Part shown: positions 52,363 through 61,600 of the stretch, piece after piece
How positions within the stretch are numbered: the first letter of the stretch is position 1
How the letters are laid out: each line of letters opens with the position of its first letter
Assembly (NCBI GenBank): GCA_052315415.1
Contig: JBLSDH010000005.1
Location: forward strand, 9,868 to 73,867
Length of the DNA stretch: 64,000 bases
Source: Cuniculiplasma sp052315415
GTDB taxonomy: Archaea > Thermoplasmatota > Thermoplasmata > Thermoplasmatales > Thermoplasmataceae
Direction of reading: 5' to 3'
The notes under the pieces: model-generated
The model's database searches: none
What the model was told of the DNA's origin: nothing
What the model saw: only the letters and a program-made list of their open reading frames with translations
Program-made: the position numbers and the translations under genes

Positions 52363-53730
52363 ATGGAAAATAAAAAATCTGATTTCAGTGAATGGTACAA
52401 TGAAATCCTTGATCTTGCAGAGCTTTCAGATAAGAGATATCCTGTTAAGGGAATGAACATATGGCTTCCCTACGGTTTTCAGGTCATGAGAAATATTGAT
52501 AACATGATTAGGGAAAAATTTTACGAGGATCAATTTGAGGAAGTGATGTTCCCATCATTGATTTCAAGAGATATGTTTGAAATAGAGTTTGAACACATTA
52601 AGGGTTTTGAAAACGAACTATTCTGGATTTCCAGTGGGGGAAAAGAAAAGCTGGAAGAGGATCTTGCAATGAGGCCCACAAGTGAGGCAGCAATGTACCC
52701 CATGTTTCGTCTGTGGATAAGAGATCATTCAGATTTGCCAAAAAAAATATTCCAGATAGTTCAGGTTTACAGATATGAGACTAAACACACAAGGCCATTC
52801 ATAAGGTCAAGGGATATCCATTTTATAGAGTGCCACACTGCCCATGAGAAATATGAAGAATCTGAATCACAGATGGAGGAATACAGAAGGCAGTGGGCAT
52901 ATTTCACAGAAATGCTTGCATTGAAGTATTTTGAGGTAAGGAGGCCTGAATGGGACAAATTTCCTGGGGCTAAGTATACAGTTGCATTTGATACGGTTAT
53001 GCCATCAGGTAGAACACTTCAGATAGGAACCATACATGAGTATGGCGAAGGTTTTGCAAGAAATTATGACATAAAATATTCTGACGAAATTGGTGAACAG
53101 AAATACGTCAATCAGACAACGTTTGGAATGAGTGAGAGGCTGGTTGCAGCAATCATTGGTATCCACGGTGATGACAAGGGTCTGAGACTGCCACCCGCAG
53201 TTGCTCCATATCAGGTAATAATTGTACCAATCCCAGGGAAGGGTGTGGAGGAATATTCCAGGGATATTTTTTCAAGACTTATTAAGGCTGGAATTAGAAC
53301 AAAAATAGATGAAAGGGAAAATTACACTCCTGGGTACAAATACAATTATTGGGAGATGAAAGGTGTTCCGGTTAGAATAGAAATCGGTGAAAAAGAGGTA
53401 AATAGGCATACTATCACAGTGGCCAAGAGAACTGGTGGCAAAAAAACCGAACTTGCACAGGATGACATTAATAGCATATTTTCATCACTAGATGATGTAC
53501 ATAAAAAACTAAAAGAGGAGGCAGCAAGCCTCATTGAGAAAGCATTGGAAAATAATGGGGATGAAAACATAAGGTTCCCAATTTTATGTACCGACGAAAA
53601 ATGTTCAAGAGACATGGAGAAAAGAACAGGCCTCTCAATGATGGGACACATTCTAAACATTAATAAGAAAGGGGAGTGTGAGATATGTGGATCTGAGGGA
53701 GCAGTTTCTCTCTTATCAAGGCCCTATTGA
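52363..53730 (+). CDS. proS: Prolyl-tRNA synthetase (archaeal/eukaryotic type)
   Basis: Class II synthetase without the bacterial editing insert. Motif 2 is YRYETKHTRPFIRSRDIHFIE, preceded by RPTSEAAMYPMF. The C-terminal zinc-like domain has CTDEKC and CEICG and ends in RPY, as usual in archaea. I start at ATG 52363 (455 residues), 26 nt after a TATA-like CTTAAATATTT; the longer frame from 52291 begins upstream of that box. Its 3' end overlaps the HAD gene by 53 nt. Confidence 0.95.
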   Translation: MENKKSDFSEWYNEILDLAELSDKRYPVKGMNIWLPYGFQVMRNIDNMIREKFYEDQFEEVMFPSLISRDMFEIEFEHIKGFENELFWISSGGKEKLEEDLAMRPTSEAAMYPMFRLWIRDHSDLPKKIFQIVQVYRYETKHTRPFIRSRDIHFIECHTAHEKYEESESQMEEYRRQWAYFTEMLALKYFEVRRPEWDKFPGAKYTVAFDTVMPSGRTLQIGTIHEYGEGFARNYDIKYSDEIGEQKYVNQTTFGMSERLVAAIIGIHGDDKGLRLPPAVAPYQVIIVPIPGKGVEEYSRDIFSRLIKAGIRTKIDERENYTPGYKYNYWEMKGVPVRIEIGEKEVNRHTITVAKRTGGKKTELAQDDINSIFSSLDDVHKKLKEEAASLIEKALENNGDENIRFPILCTDEKCSRDMEKRTGLSMMGHILNINKKGECEICGSEGAVSLLSRPY

Positions 53731-54367
53731 AAAAAAGATTATATTTTTCGATATGGATGGTGTACTTACAGAGGAAAAAAGCAGCTGGAACTTTGTTCAC
53801 AGGTACCTTGGAATTGACAATTCAAAAAATTACTCATTGTATAAGGAAGGAAAGATTACATACTCTGAATTTCTTGAAAGAGATATCGAATCATGGATAA
53901 ATAGTGGCAAGTGTGTCAGCAGGAGCATTCTTAGAGGGGTACTTTCAAATATTAAAAGAAGGTCAAATTTCACTCAGGCAATGAAATTATTAAAAACGGA
54001 AGGTTACTCACTCATGATTGTGAGTGGTGGTATTATGGATCTGTGCAACATTATTGATCCTGATGGTCTCTTTACTCACTATTTTGCAAACGTAATAACT
54101 TACAAAGGGGATCAAATTGTTCCACCTGGAATTCCAGTGGTGGATCCTAAAAAAAAGGATGATATAATCAGAAGGGTAGTATCAGACCATTCTCCTGAGG
54201 TCACAGTTTCTGTAGGAGATTCTTATGAAGATGAAAAGATGTTTAAGAATACGGATTTTTCTGTTTGCTTCAATGGGCCAGAGGATTACACAAATCCATA
54301 TGGAGTGGATCTAAAATCAAATGATCTCCTTCATCTTCTTAAAAAAATAAAGGAGATCACAGGTTAA
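53678..54367 (+). CDS. HAD-family phosphatase, phosphoserine phosphatase-like
   Basis: A 229-residue HAD hydrolase. Motif I is FFDMDGVLTEE (nucleophile D25), motif II IVSGGIMD, and motif IV VGDSYEDEKMF. The cap fits the phosphoserine phosphatase group, so serine synthesis is possible. No ATG is available near the N-terminus: starts are GTG 53678 (just after GGGGAG) or GTG 53687, so it overlaps proS by about 50 nt and is translationally coupled. radB follows after 1 nt. Confidence 0.87.
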   Translation: MRYVDLREQFLSYQGPIEKKIIFFDMDGVLTEEKSSWNFVHRYLGIDNSKNYSLYKEGKITYSEFLERDIESWINSGKCVSRSILRGVLSNIKRRSNFTQAMKLLKTEGYSLMIVSGGIMDLCNIIDPDGLFTHYFANVITYKGDQIVPPGIPVVDPKKKDDIIRRVVSDHSPEVTVSVGDSYEDEKMFKNTDFSVCFNGPEDYTNPYGVDLKSNDLLHLLKKIKEITG

Positions 54368-54368
54368 A

Positions 54369-55079
54369 ATGGTTGAAATTAGGGAAGATTCAAAAATACC
54401 GGTAGGTATAGGTTGTATCGATGAATTGCTAGAGGGTGGAATAGAAAAGGGAATTTTAAGTGAAATTTATGGTGAAGGCGGTGCAGGAAAAACAAATCTA
54501 GCTCTTCAGTTCTCAGTAAACTGTTCTCTGTCGGGAAGAACTATATACATAGATACGGAGGGTTTTTCATACGAAAGGTACTCTCAGATATCTTCAGGTT
54601 TGGAGGATTACAGACAGAATTTTGTGCTTTACCAGCCAGAGGATATCCCGGGATTAGAGGCAACACTGATAAAAATAAGAAGGTCGATGGAAAAGGGAGA
54701 AAAATTTATCAGTATAACGGTGGACTCCTTAACCTCTTTCATAAGAATTATGCAGGAAGAGAGTGCAAGAAATGCTGAACTTCAGAGGATCATTTCCATT
54801 CTCTCAGATATGGCAAGGAAGTTTTACATTCCAGTATTTGTAACAAATCAGGTCTACTTTGATCCTCAGTCATCAGATATTGTACCATATGGTGGTTACC
54901 TTCTGAATCATTTTGCCAAATCAATCTATTCAGTTCGTAGGAGAGATAATGGAAAGAGGGATTTCACAGTGGTAAAACACAGATCAATTAAGGATGGAAA
55001 ATTCACTTCTTTTTTAATCGGGCAGTCAGGAATAATCTGTGCAGGTACAAAAGATTTACATAGCAAAACCACATATTAA
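54369..55079 (+). CDS. radB: RadB recombinase paralog
   Basis: RecA-fold ATPase of 236 residues lacking the N-terminal DNA-binding domain of RadA. Walker A GEGGAGKTN is at 35-43 and Walker B ISITVDSLTSF is near 114-124. RadB is an accessory factor in archaeal homologous recombination. It lies 1 nt after the HAD gene and 5 nt before fen1. Confidence 0.92.
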   Translation: MVEIREDSKIPVGIGCIDELLEGGIEKGILSEIYGEGGAGKTNLALQFSVNCSLSGRTIYIDTEGFSYERYSQISSGLEDYRQNFVLYQPEDIPGLEATLIKIRRSMEKGEKFISITVDSLTSFIRIMQEESARNAELQRIISILSDMARKFYIPVFVTNQVYFDPQSSDIVPYGGYLLNHFAKSIYSVRRRDNGKRDFTVVKHRSIKDGKFTSFLIGQSGIICAGTKDLHSKTTY

Positions 55080-55084
55080 CACCA

Positions 55085-56104
55085 ATGGGAGTAGATCTTG
55101 AACCCATCCTGATAAAACACAAGACCTCAATATCAGAATTTGCAGGTAATACTGTTTCAGTAGATGCTTACAATATTCTTTATCAGTTTTTAAGCGGAAT
55201 TAGGCAACCTGATGGAACACCACTTATGGACAGGAATGGTAATGTCACCTCTCATCTCAGCGGAATATTTTACAGAACAGTATCACTAATTTCAGAGGGA
55301 TTAAAACCAGTTTTTGTTTTTGACGGCAAACCATCCCCTATGAAAATGAAAACCTTGGCCGAAAGAAAAATAATAAGGGAGAAAAATGAAATGAGCCTCG
55401 AAAAGGCAATAATGGAGGGTGACGCAGACAGGATCGCAAGGCTCAAGAGATCAATAAATTCTGTAACATCTGAGATGGTTGAGGAGAGCATTACTCTCCT
55501 TAAATATATGGGAATACCATTTGTTAAGGCACCATCTGAAGGTGAGGCACAGGCCTCCTATATGTCAATGAAGGGTGATGTACAGGCCGTTATCACACAG
55601 GACTATGATTCAATGCTTTTTGGCGCAAGGAGGGTTTTGAGGAATTTTGCCATATATGGTAAGAGAAGGGTTTCAAGCAGGAATATATACGTGACGGTTG
55701 ACCCAGAGTACATTGATTTTAGAGAGAACCTTGCCAATCTTGGTATAACAAGGGAGCAGCTGATAGATGCTGCAATACTTATAGGGACAGATTTCAATGA
55801 TGGTGTGAGAAATATCGGCCCGAAAAAAGCATTGGACCTCATTAAGAAATATGAAAATCTTGAAAATGTTATAAAAGAAAAAAATTTAGAGGTTCCTGAA
55901 TTCGAAAAAGTGAGGGAAATATTTCTGAAACCTCAGGTTACAGATTCTTATAGTGTTTCCTACAATAAACCGGATGAAGAAGGAATACTTATGTTTCTTT
56001 GTGAAAAGAAGGATTTTTCAGAGAATAGGGTGAGACCTTACATCGCAAAACTTCAGGAAGCATATTCAAAGGGGGATCAAAAAAGTCTGGATTCATTTTT
56101 TTAA
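55085..56104 (+). CDS. fen: Flap endonuclease 1
   Basis: Structure-specific nuclease for Okazaki-fragment maturation and repair (339 residues). The N-terminus MGVDLEPI, VFDGKPSPMK and the acidic APSEGEAQASYM and TQDYDSMLFGA motifs are present, as are H3TH residues near GTDFNDGVRNIGPKKAL. The C-terminal KSLDSFF is a PCNA-binding PIP box. Its end overlaps the convergent tyrS gene by 12 nt, so the PIP box region is also coding on the other strand. Confidence 0.96.
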   Translation: MGVDLEPILIKHKTSISEFAGNTVSVDAYNILYQFLSGIRQPDGTPLMDRNGNVTSHLSGIFYRTVSLISEGLKPVFVFDGKPSPMKMKTLAERKIIREKNEMSLEKAIMEGDADRIARLKRSINSVTSEMVEESITLLKYMGIPFVKAPSEGEAQASYMSMKGDVQAVITQDYDSMLFGARRVLRNFAIYGKRRVSSRNIYVTVDPEYIDFRENLANLGITREQLIDAAILIGTDFNDGVRNIGPKKALDLIKKYENLENVIKEKNLEVPEFEKVREIFLKPQVTDSYSVSYNKPDEEGILMFLCEKKDFSENRVRPYIAKLQEAYSKGDQKSLDSFF

Positions 56105-57085
56105 CTTCATCTGTATCTTTTTGAATTCTTCCCCAATTGATGTCAATGGTTTCATGATTTCTATTATCTCTTGTGCAGTTTTCTCCTTAAGATCTGATGG
56201 ATGAATGGATCCATTTTCATAATTTTCTTTAAGTTCCTTTGCATTTTCAACCTTCACATCCCCTTCCTTTCCTGGAATTGTGATTTTTCCCCTTGATGGA
56301 ATTATAATGTACTGGAGGATATCAATCACTGGATTTCCAGTTGCTTGATTCATGGGACAGAATGCTTTTGATATCTTCCTTTTTACCTCGTCCTCATTAT
56401 CAGTTATGAGTATCGTACTTCCAGGATCGCTCTTTGACATTTTCTGGAACATATCCATTCTTCCTGATCCCTTCAGACTTCCAAGAAGGGGGACATGAAG
56501 ACTTATTACTTTTTTTCTTCCTAGTTTTTCAGCAACATCTCTCTGAAGCATGTGGGCATGCCTTTGATCCATACCTCCAATAGCTATGTCATAATTCATC
56601 ACAAAAATATCTGTTGCCTGCATTATTGGATATATGTATTTGCTGAAATCAGATTCAGCATCCTTCTCTGTTCGTCCCATTATTGGCAGTGCTCGTGTGA
56701 GCCTTGAGAGTGTAGTGTTCTTTCCCACTCTTATTAGCGTTTCAAAATATTCCTTTTTTGATATGAGATCGGAAGCCCAGATGAATGATGGATTTGGTTT
56801 TGTAGTTTTTTTAAATGCCTCTTTTAGAAGTTCACCACTCTCCCTTATAAGGTCCATGTCCCCGTTCAGTTTATCATTTATTGCAGCATGCCAGTCTGCA
56901 AGAAGCACATCCATCTTAACTCCTGATTCAATTAAATTTGATATTCTGCTGTTAAACATGAAAATTGAGGCAATGTGTGGAATTCCTGATGGTTCAAAAC
57001 CTATGTACCCTTTACCTGAATCAAGGGTTTCCAATTCCTGTTTTGTTATAATCTCCTCGTATAGTGATTCATTAATCCTTACCAT
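56093..57085 (-). CDS. tyrS: Tyrosyl-tRNA synthetase
   Basis: Class I synthetase of the archaeal compact type (330 residues). HIGH is degenerate as GFEPSGIPHIAS, KMSKS is FQKMSKSDPGS, and LADWHAAINDK and MQATDIF match tyrosine-specific enzymes. No C-terminal S4 domain is present, as expected in archaea. It lies 20 nt downstream of the Cas4-like C-half and may be the end of the smc operon. Confidence 0.93.
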   Translation of the reverse strand: MVRINESLYEEIITKQELETLDSGKGYIGFEPSGIPHIASIFMFNSRISNLIESGVKMDVLLADWHAAINDKLNGDMDLIRESGELLKEAFKKTTKPNPSFIWASDLISKKEYFETLIRVGKNTTLSRLTRALPIMGRTEKDAESDFSKYIYPIMQATDIFVMNYDIAIGGMDQRHAHMLQRDVAEKLGRKKVISLHVPLLGSLKGSGRMDMFQKMSKSDPGSTILITDNEDEVKRKISKAFCPMNQATGNPVIDILQYIIIPSRGKITIPGKEGDVKVENAKELKENYENGSIHPSDLKEKTAQEIIEIMKPLTSIGEEFKKIQMKLKK

Positions 57086-57105
57086 CAGCAGTCCAGAGAT
57101 GAAAT

Positions 57106-57615
57106 CTATATTAATCTTTCACTGCAGATTTGTTGAAACTTGCAAGCATAACACACATTTGGATCCTGATTTGTCCTGTGAAAATCCTTAAGTTTTTTCA
57201 TTCTTTCAATTGCACTTTTTGTTGAGATTACAACGCTTTTAAGGTACTGGTTATTATCAACAACAAAAAGGCAGTCTTCATAATATATAACACCATATTC
57301 CACATCATCATCAGGCATGGAGTCTTCAATTGCAATAAAGTATGAACCCATTAACATTATGTGGTATCTGTTAGGCTCACCTCCAGATTCTGAATGTACG
57401 TAGATCTCAGGAATAAGAGTTCTTTCATCTCTTCTAACAGTCGAGGGCCTTCCTCCAATCCCGTATTTTTCAGAAACAAAAAGATGATCCTCATATTCAA
57501 CAGGTGCATTGATTACATATGTTCTGCTGTATTTTTTATATTTTACAGAATCCTCAACTCTCTTTCCAATAAAAATCGGTATTACTGTAAACATTGAAAT
57601 TAGAAGGAAAATCAT
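57106..57615 (-). CDS. Cas4-like protein, C-terminal half (membrane-anchored, nuclease residues apparently lost)
   Basis: About 169 residues from ATG 57615, whose A is shared with the stop of the preceding gene (TGATG); GGTGA lies 10 nt upstream. An N-terminal span (1-16) is followed by a basic stretch, so the rest should be cytoplasmic. Then come a degenerate RecB/Cas4 core (GIGGRPS at 52-58, PE near 69-70, YGVIYYE near 107-113) and three cysteines in CYACKFQQIC (155, 158, 164). The expected motif II Asp is Ser, the E-x-K lysine is Tyr, and the Q-x3-Y glutamine is not seen. The missing fourth cysteine is in the upstream gene. A longer frame from ATG 57675 is possible. Confidence 0.72.
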   Translation of the reverse strand: MIFLLISMFTVIPIFIGKRVEDSVKYKKYSRTYVINAPVEYEDHLFVSEKYGIGGRPSTVRRDERTLIPEIYVHSESGGEPNRYHIMLMGSYFIAIEDSMPDDDVEYGVIYYEDCLFVVDNNQYLKSVVISTKSAIERMKKLKDFHRTNQDPNVCYACKFQQICSERLI

Positions 57616-57878
57616 CAAAGGAATATCACCAGGAGTATTATAATTACTATAACAACTATAAATAGTAAGATCCATGGATTAATCTCTCTCTCATTAGCAG
57701 GATGGTGTGATTTAGTATTTTTTGACTTTCTTTTTTTATTTGTAGTTGCATAAATTCCAGATTTATTTTTGGTTACAGGTGTTTTTGCGTAGTAATATTT
57801 GAGATTGCACCTGTCAAAATCTGCTATGTCTCTTGCATCAATATATTCAGGATAATTTTCTGATTCTGATTGGTCCAT
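57615..57878 (-). CDS. Cas4-like protein, N-terminal half with C-terminal membrane anchor
   Basis: About 87 residues from ATG 57878 (ATG 57887 is an alternative). YIDARDIADFDRCNLKYYY at 12-30 matches the first motif of Cas4-like Fe-S nucleases, in which one cysteine (C24) joins three C-terminal cysteines on the 4Fe-4S cluster. A basic linker (NKKRKSKNTK) precedes a single hydrophobic span at about 68-87. The gene overlaps scpA at its 5' end and the C-terminal half at its stop. The two polypeptides together contain the parts of one Cas4-like protein interrupted by a membrane hairpin. Confidence 0.68.
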   Translation of the reverse strand: MDQSESENYPEYIDARDIADFDRCNLKYYYAKTPVTKNKSGIYATTNKKRKSKNTKSHHPANEREINPWILLFIVVIVIIILLVIFL

Positions 57879-58650
57879 ATGGAACATCCTGTTCTAGCAT
57901 TATATAATTATTTCTGTGAAGTGTCAGACAGTTTATGAAGAAGGATGGGAAATCCATTCCTGTTTTATAGTACACATCATCTATGTCTACAATTTTGTCT
58001 GCAAACATTTTTATTGCATTTATTACATTTTCCCTCTCCATTGCAGGATTTCCTTTGTTTAGTTTGGAGAAAATTCTTTCGTCAAAATTTTGAATGTTAT
58101 CTGAGTTATCCCTTGTTTTAACTTCCCCCCTAATTTTTCTTGTGTCCCTTAAAGCATCTACCAATTCAGCAAGGGTTACAGTTCTCTTCTCCCCATGGGT
58201 TATTGGAATCTTAAGCAGGTCAATTTTTCTTTTTTCCCCACCCATTATTGTTAAATTTTCCTCCATAGATGGCTTATTTCCCATGTCAATGGAGATTAAA
58301 TTCTCAAACTGTTCTTCATCATCATCTTTCTTTTTTATAAGTTCCAGTATCTCTTCAGTTTTGGCAAAAAGCTTTACCCAGACCCTTACAATGAGATAGC
58401 CTGCCTCTCCAAGTTGAAGAAGTTGTCTGTCAATCAAACTCTTTATTATTTTTACGTATTCAACAATGTCAATGAGCCATGGATTAATATCCATTTCAAA
58501 GCATTCTCTAATCACCTCATATATGATTCTTTTTTCCTTTTCAATTGATTTGGGGTTTATGTCTCTCAGATAATCATAATCCAGACCAAGCATTGCTGCC
58601 TGTGTTATTAGAAGGGTCTTAATGTTTTCCAAATCATCTTCAGGCTGCAT
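57847..58650 (-). CDS. scpA: Segregation and condensation protein ScpA (kleisin)
   Basis: Kleisin subunit that bridges SMC heads (267 residues). The pattern EMDINPWLIDIVEYVKIIK and the hydrophobic helix following it are characteristic of archaeal ScpA. The middle is charged and probably flexible, and the C-terminal winged helix ends the chain. It overlaps smc by 11 nt and the Cas4-like N-half by about 32-41 nt. No scpB gene was seen. Confidence 0.88.
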   Translation of the reverse strand: MQPEDDLENIKTLLITQAAMLGLDYDYLRDINPKSIEKEKRIIYEVIRECFEMDINPWLIDIVEYVKIIKSLIDRQLLQLGEAGYLIVRVWVKLFAKTEEILELIKKKDDDEEQFENLISIDMGNKPSMEENLTIMGGEKRKIDLLKIPITHGEKRTVTLAELVDALRDTRKIRGEVKTRDNSDNIQNFDERIFSKLNKGNPAMERENVINAIKMFADKIVDIDDVYYKTGMDFPSFFINCLTLHRNNYIMLEQDVPYGPIRIRKLS

Positions 58651-61600
58651 TGATGCTCCTCTCCATCACTCTGGTAAAAATTCTTGTACTCATCGTCTCT
58701 CTGTCCATTGTAACACCAATCATGTTGTCAGCAAAAGATCCAACAAAACTCTTCAGACAAACAAATAGAATCTGTGCCCTATCCCTGTTCTCTTGAAGAA
58801 GTCTACCCATCTTTTCAGCATTGCTTCCATCAAAGAAGGCATCAATTTCATCCAGAAAGTAAAATGGTGAGGGCTTAATCTTTTGAACAGCAATTATGAA
58901 AGAGAGAGATACAAGGCTCTTTTCTCCGCCGCTCAGTACTGAAAGTTTTTTGAATGTGTCATTTTTCTTTGGAATTGCCAGAACGTTTATTTCTGAATTC
59001 AATGGGTCATTCTCATCGCTCATCTGAAGAAGAGCTTCACCTCCGTCTGAAACCCTTCTGAAAACAGCTGAAAATTCCCTGTTAATGTTTTTGAAAAGTT
59101 CAACCAGTATATTCTTTTTCTTTTCTTCAAGTTCGGCCATTAGCTGTTCAACGTTTCTGATCTCATCTTCTAATCTTCTCAATTTATCTGAGATCTCCTC
59201 ATATTCTTGAGCTTTATCATTGTAAAGTTTTTCTGCCCCCTCATTAATATCCCCAAGCTTTACTATTTCATTATCACAGCTTTGAATTTCTACCTTTATC
59301 TCTTCCTTTGAAATAATGTCATTCAGAACATTACCTCCATTGCTTTCCATATCCTTTCTAAGCAGTTTGATTTTCTCCCTCAGTGAACCAAGTGAAACAC
59401 CAAGAGACATGTTTTTTGAATTCAGTACTTTGATCTCCCTTTCTAAATTCTGAACCTCCATCTCATATTTCTGCTGTTCCTTTTCTAACTCCTTTGTTTT
59501 CGAAACTATTTCTCTGTTTTTCTCCTGTAGATTTTCAATCTCCTCCTCTATGCCAGTGAGTTCAAGTTTCTTGTTTGAGCTTTCAAGATCATTTTTTGAT
59601 ATTAAGTTACGAAGTTCTACATTCTTTTTCTTAATTTTATCAATCTCTTTATAAATTTCCTCTTTTCTTTCACTGTATCTTTTGATGTTGGTAGAAATCT
59701 CAGTTATTTCTTCACTGATTTTTTTAATCTCATCATTTTTTATTTGCAGCTCATTCTGCATCTCCTTTAGATTGATCTTCTCTGTTTTTGTATTTCCCAT
59801 TTCAGTTATCATTTCCTTCTTTTTCTCTTCAAGTTTTGCTATTGTATTTATGTTTTCGCTCTCCTCCCTTTTAAATTCCTCAATTTCTCTCTCAATGCTA
59901 TCTCTTTCAGCCTGAAGTTTCTTGATCAAATTTTCTTTTTCAATTCTTTTTAGGTTTTTTTCCTCCATTTCTTTTCTATATTCTTCAGGCGGTCTTATGC
60001 TGGAAGTTTTATTTTTAGAAATCAAGGTGTGTTCAAGTTCCTCTTTTTCCTTTGAAAGAATCTTTATTCTTTCATTCAGGGACTGCTCTTGCTGTGTGTA
60101 TATGGCAAGATCACTCTCCTTTTTCAGTACGTTTCCTGAGAATTGATTTCTCTGTCCAACTTCATAATAACCACCTGTCATGGCCCCTGACGAATCTATG
60201 ATGTCACCATCAAGGGTTACTATCCTTGCCCCCCTTGGTGCGTTTTTTGCATTTTCTATACTGTCCATAAGAACTGTATCCTGAAAAGCATACCATATGA
60301 TGTTTTCATATTGACTATCATAGCTTATATTTTTTGAAATTAGATTCATTGTCTTTCCTGACTGTATTAGTAATATTGTTGGGCTTCTCGGTTTCCCACC
60401 AACAAGTTTATTAAGTGGGAGAAAGGTGAGTCTGCCCATTTTATTTCTTCTCAAAAATTCTATGCACTCCTGTCCTGTGTCCTCATTTTCCACTACAATT
60501 GAGTATATCCTTCCACCTGCGCTAGAGTAAACTGCCTTCTCAAGCTTTGGATCAAATGATATAAGTTCGGAGACTGTGCTGATTATGCCAGTTATTCTAC
60601 CTTTTGCTTTTTCTTCCATTAAGGATGAGATGGCCTTAAACATGCCACTCTGGGAACCCATCTTAATCTTGATGTTACTTATTTCATCCTTGAGATTTGT
60701 TATTCTTTTCCTAAGATCGTCCCTCTCATTTGTAAGTTTTTCAATCTCATTTTTTACTGAATAAAATTGATCGCTTGTTTTCTTCACTTCTTCCTCTATC
60801 AATTTTTTTTCTTTCTCTGAGGAGTTCATCTTGTAATTAATCTCATTTATCTCAAGTTTAAGATTGTATACTTCCTCCTCAAGTTGTGAAATTTTTCCCT
60901 CAATTTCCTTCTTCTTTCCTTCCTTTTCAGACCTCTCGCTTCTTGTAATTTCCGTTTCTTTTTCAATCTCCTTGATCTCTTTTTCAATTCTATCCATTTC
61001 TTCTAAATTTTTCCTGTTTTTCTTCTCATTCTCGTTGCTCAAACCAATTATTTTATCAATTTCTGCACTCATTGTTTTTATTCCAGATTCTAGTTTTCCC
61101 TTTCTAATTATTTTCTCGTTGTAATTAGCATTGTATTCCAATAATTTGTTTTCTATTTCTTCTATCTTCTGAGAGAACTCCTCTATCTCATTTTCATTAT
61201 TTTTTATCTGGTTCAAGCTGTTCTCTGAAGAAATGGTAATCCTTGAAATTCCGATCTTAAGTTCATCCCTTATTTTTATTAATTCGTTCAATCTGTTTCC
61301 GACTTCTCCCATTTTTTCATTATTTATCTTTTTGATTTCACCCTTTATTTCATCTATTCTCTTCTGCAGATTGCTTATTTTTGATTCAAGTTCACCTATT
61401 CTTCTCTCATTGTCTTGTAGTGCCTGACTTGTATTATTCTCATCAATGGTATTTTCTCTGAGTTCCTTTGACAGCTTGGTCTGTATTAAATCTCTCTTTC
61501 TGTCAATTAATTTTTTGTAAGTTCTTAATTTTTCAGCTTCAATTTTAAATTTTTCAAGGTCTTTTTCAATCTCTCCTCTTAGTGCATTCATGGTTGAAAC

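Noticed and set aside
57106..57887. CRISPR adaptation module
   Set aside because: The Cas4-like protein has no cas1, cas2 or repeat array nearby, and its nuclease residues look altered.
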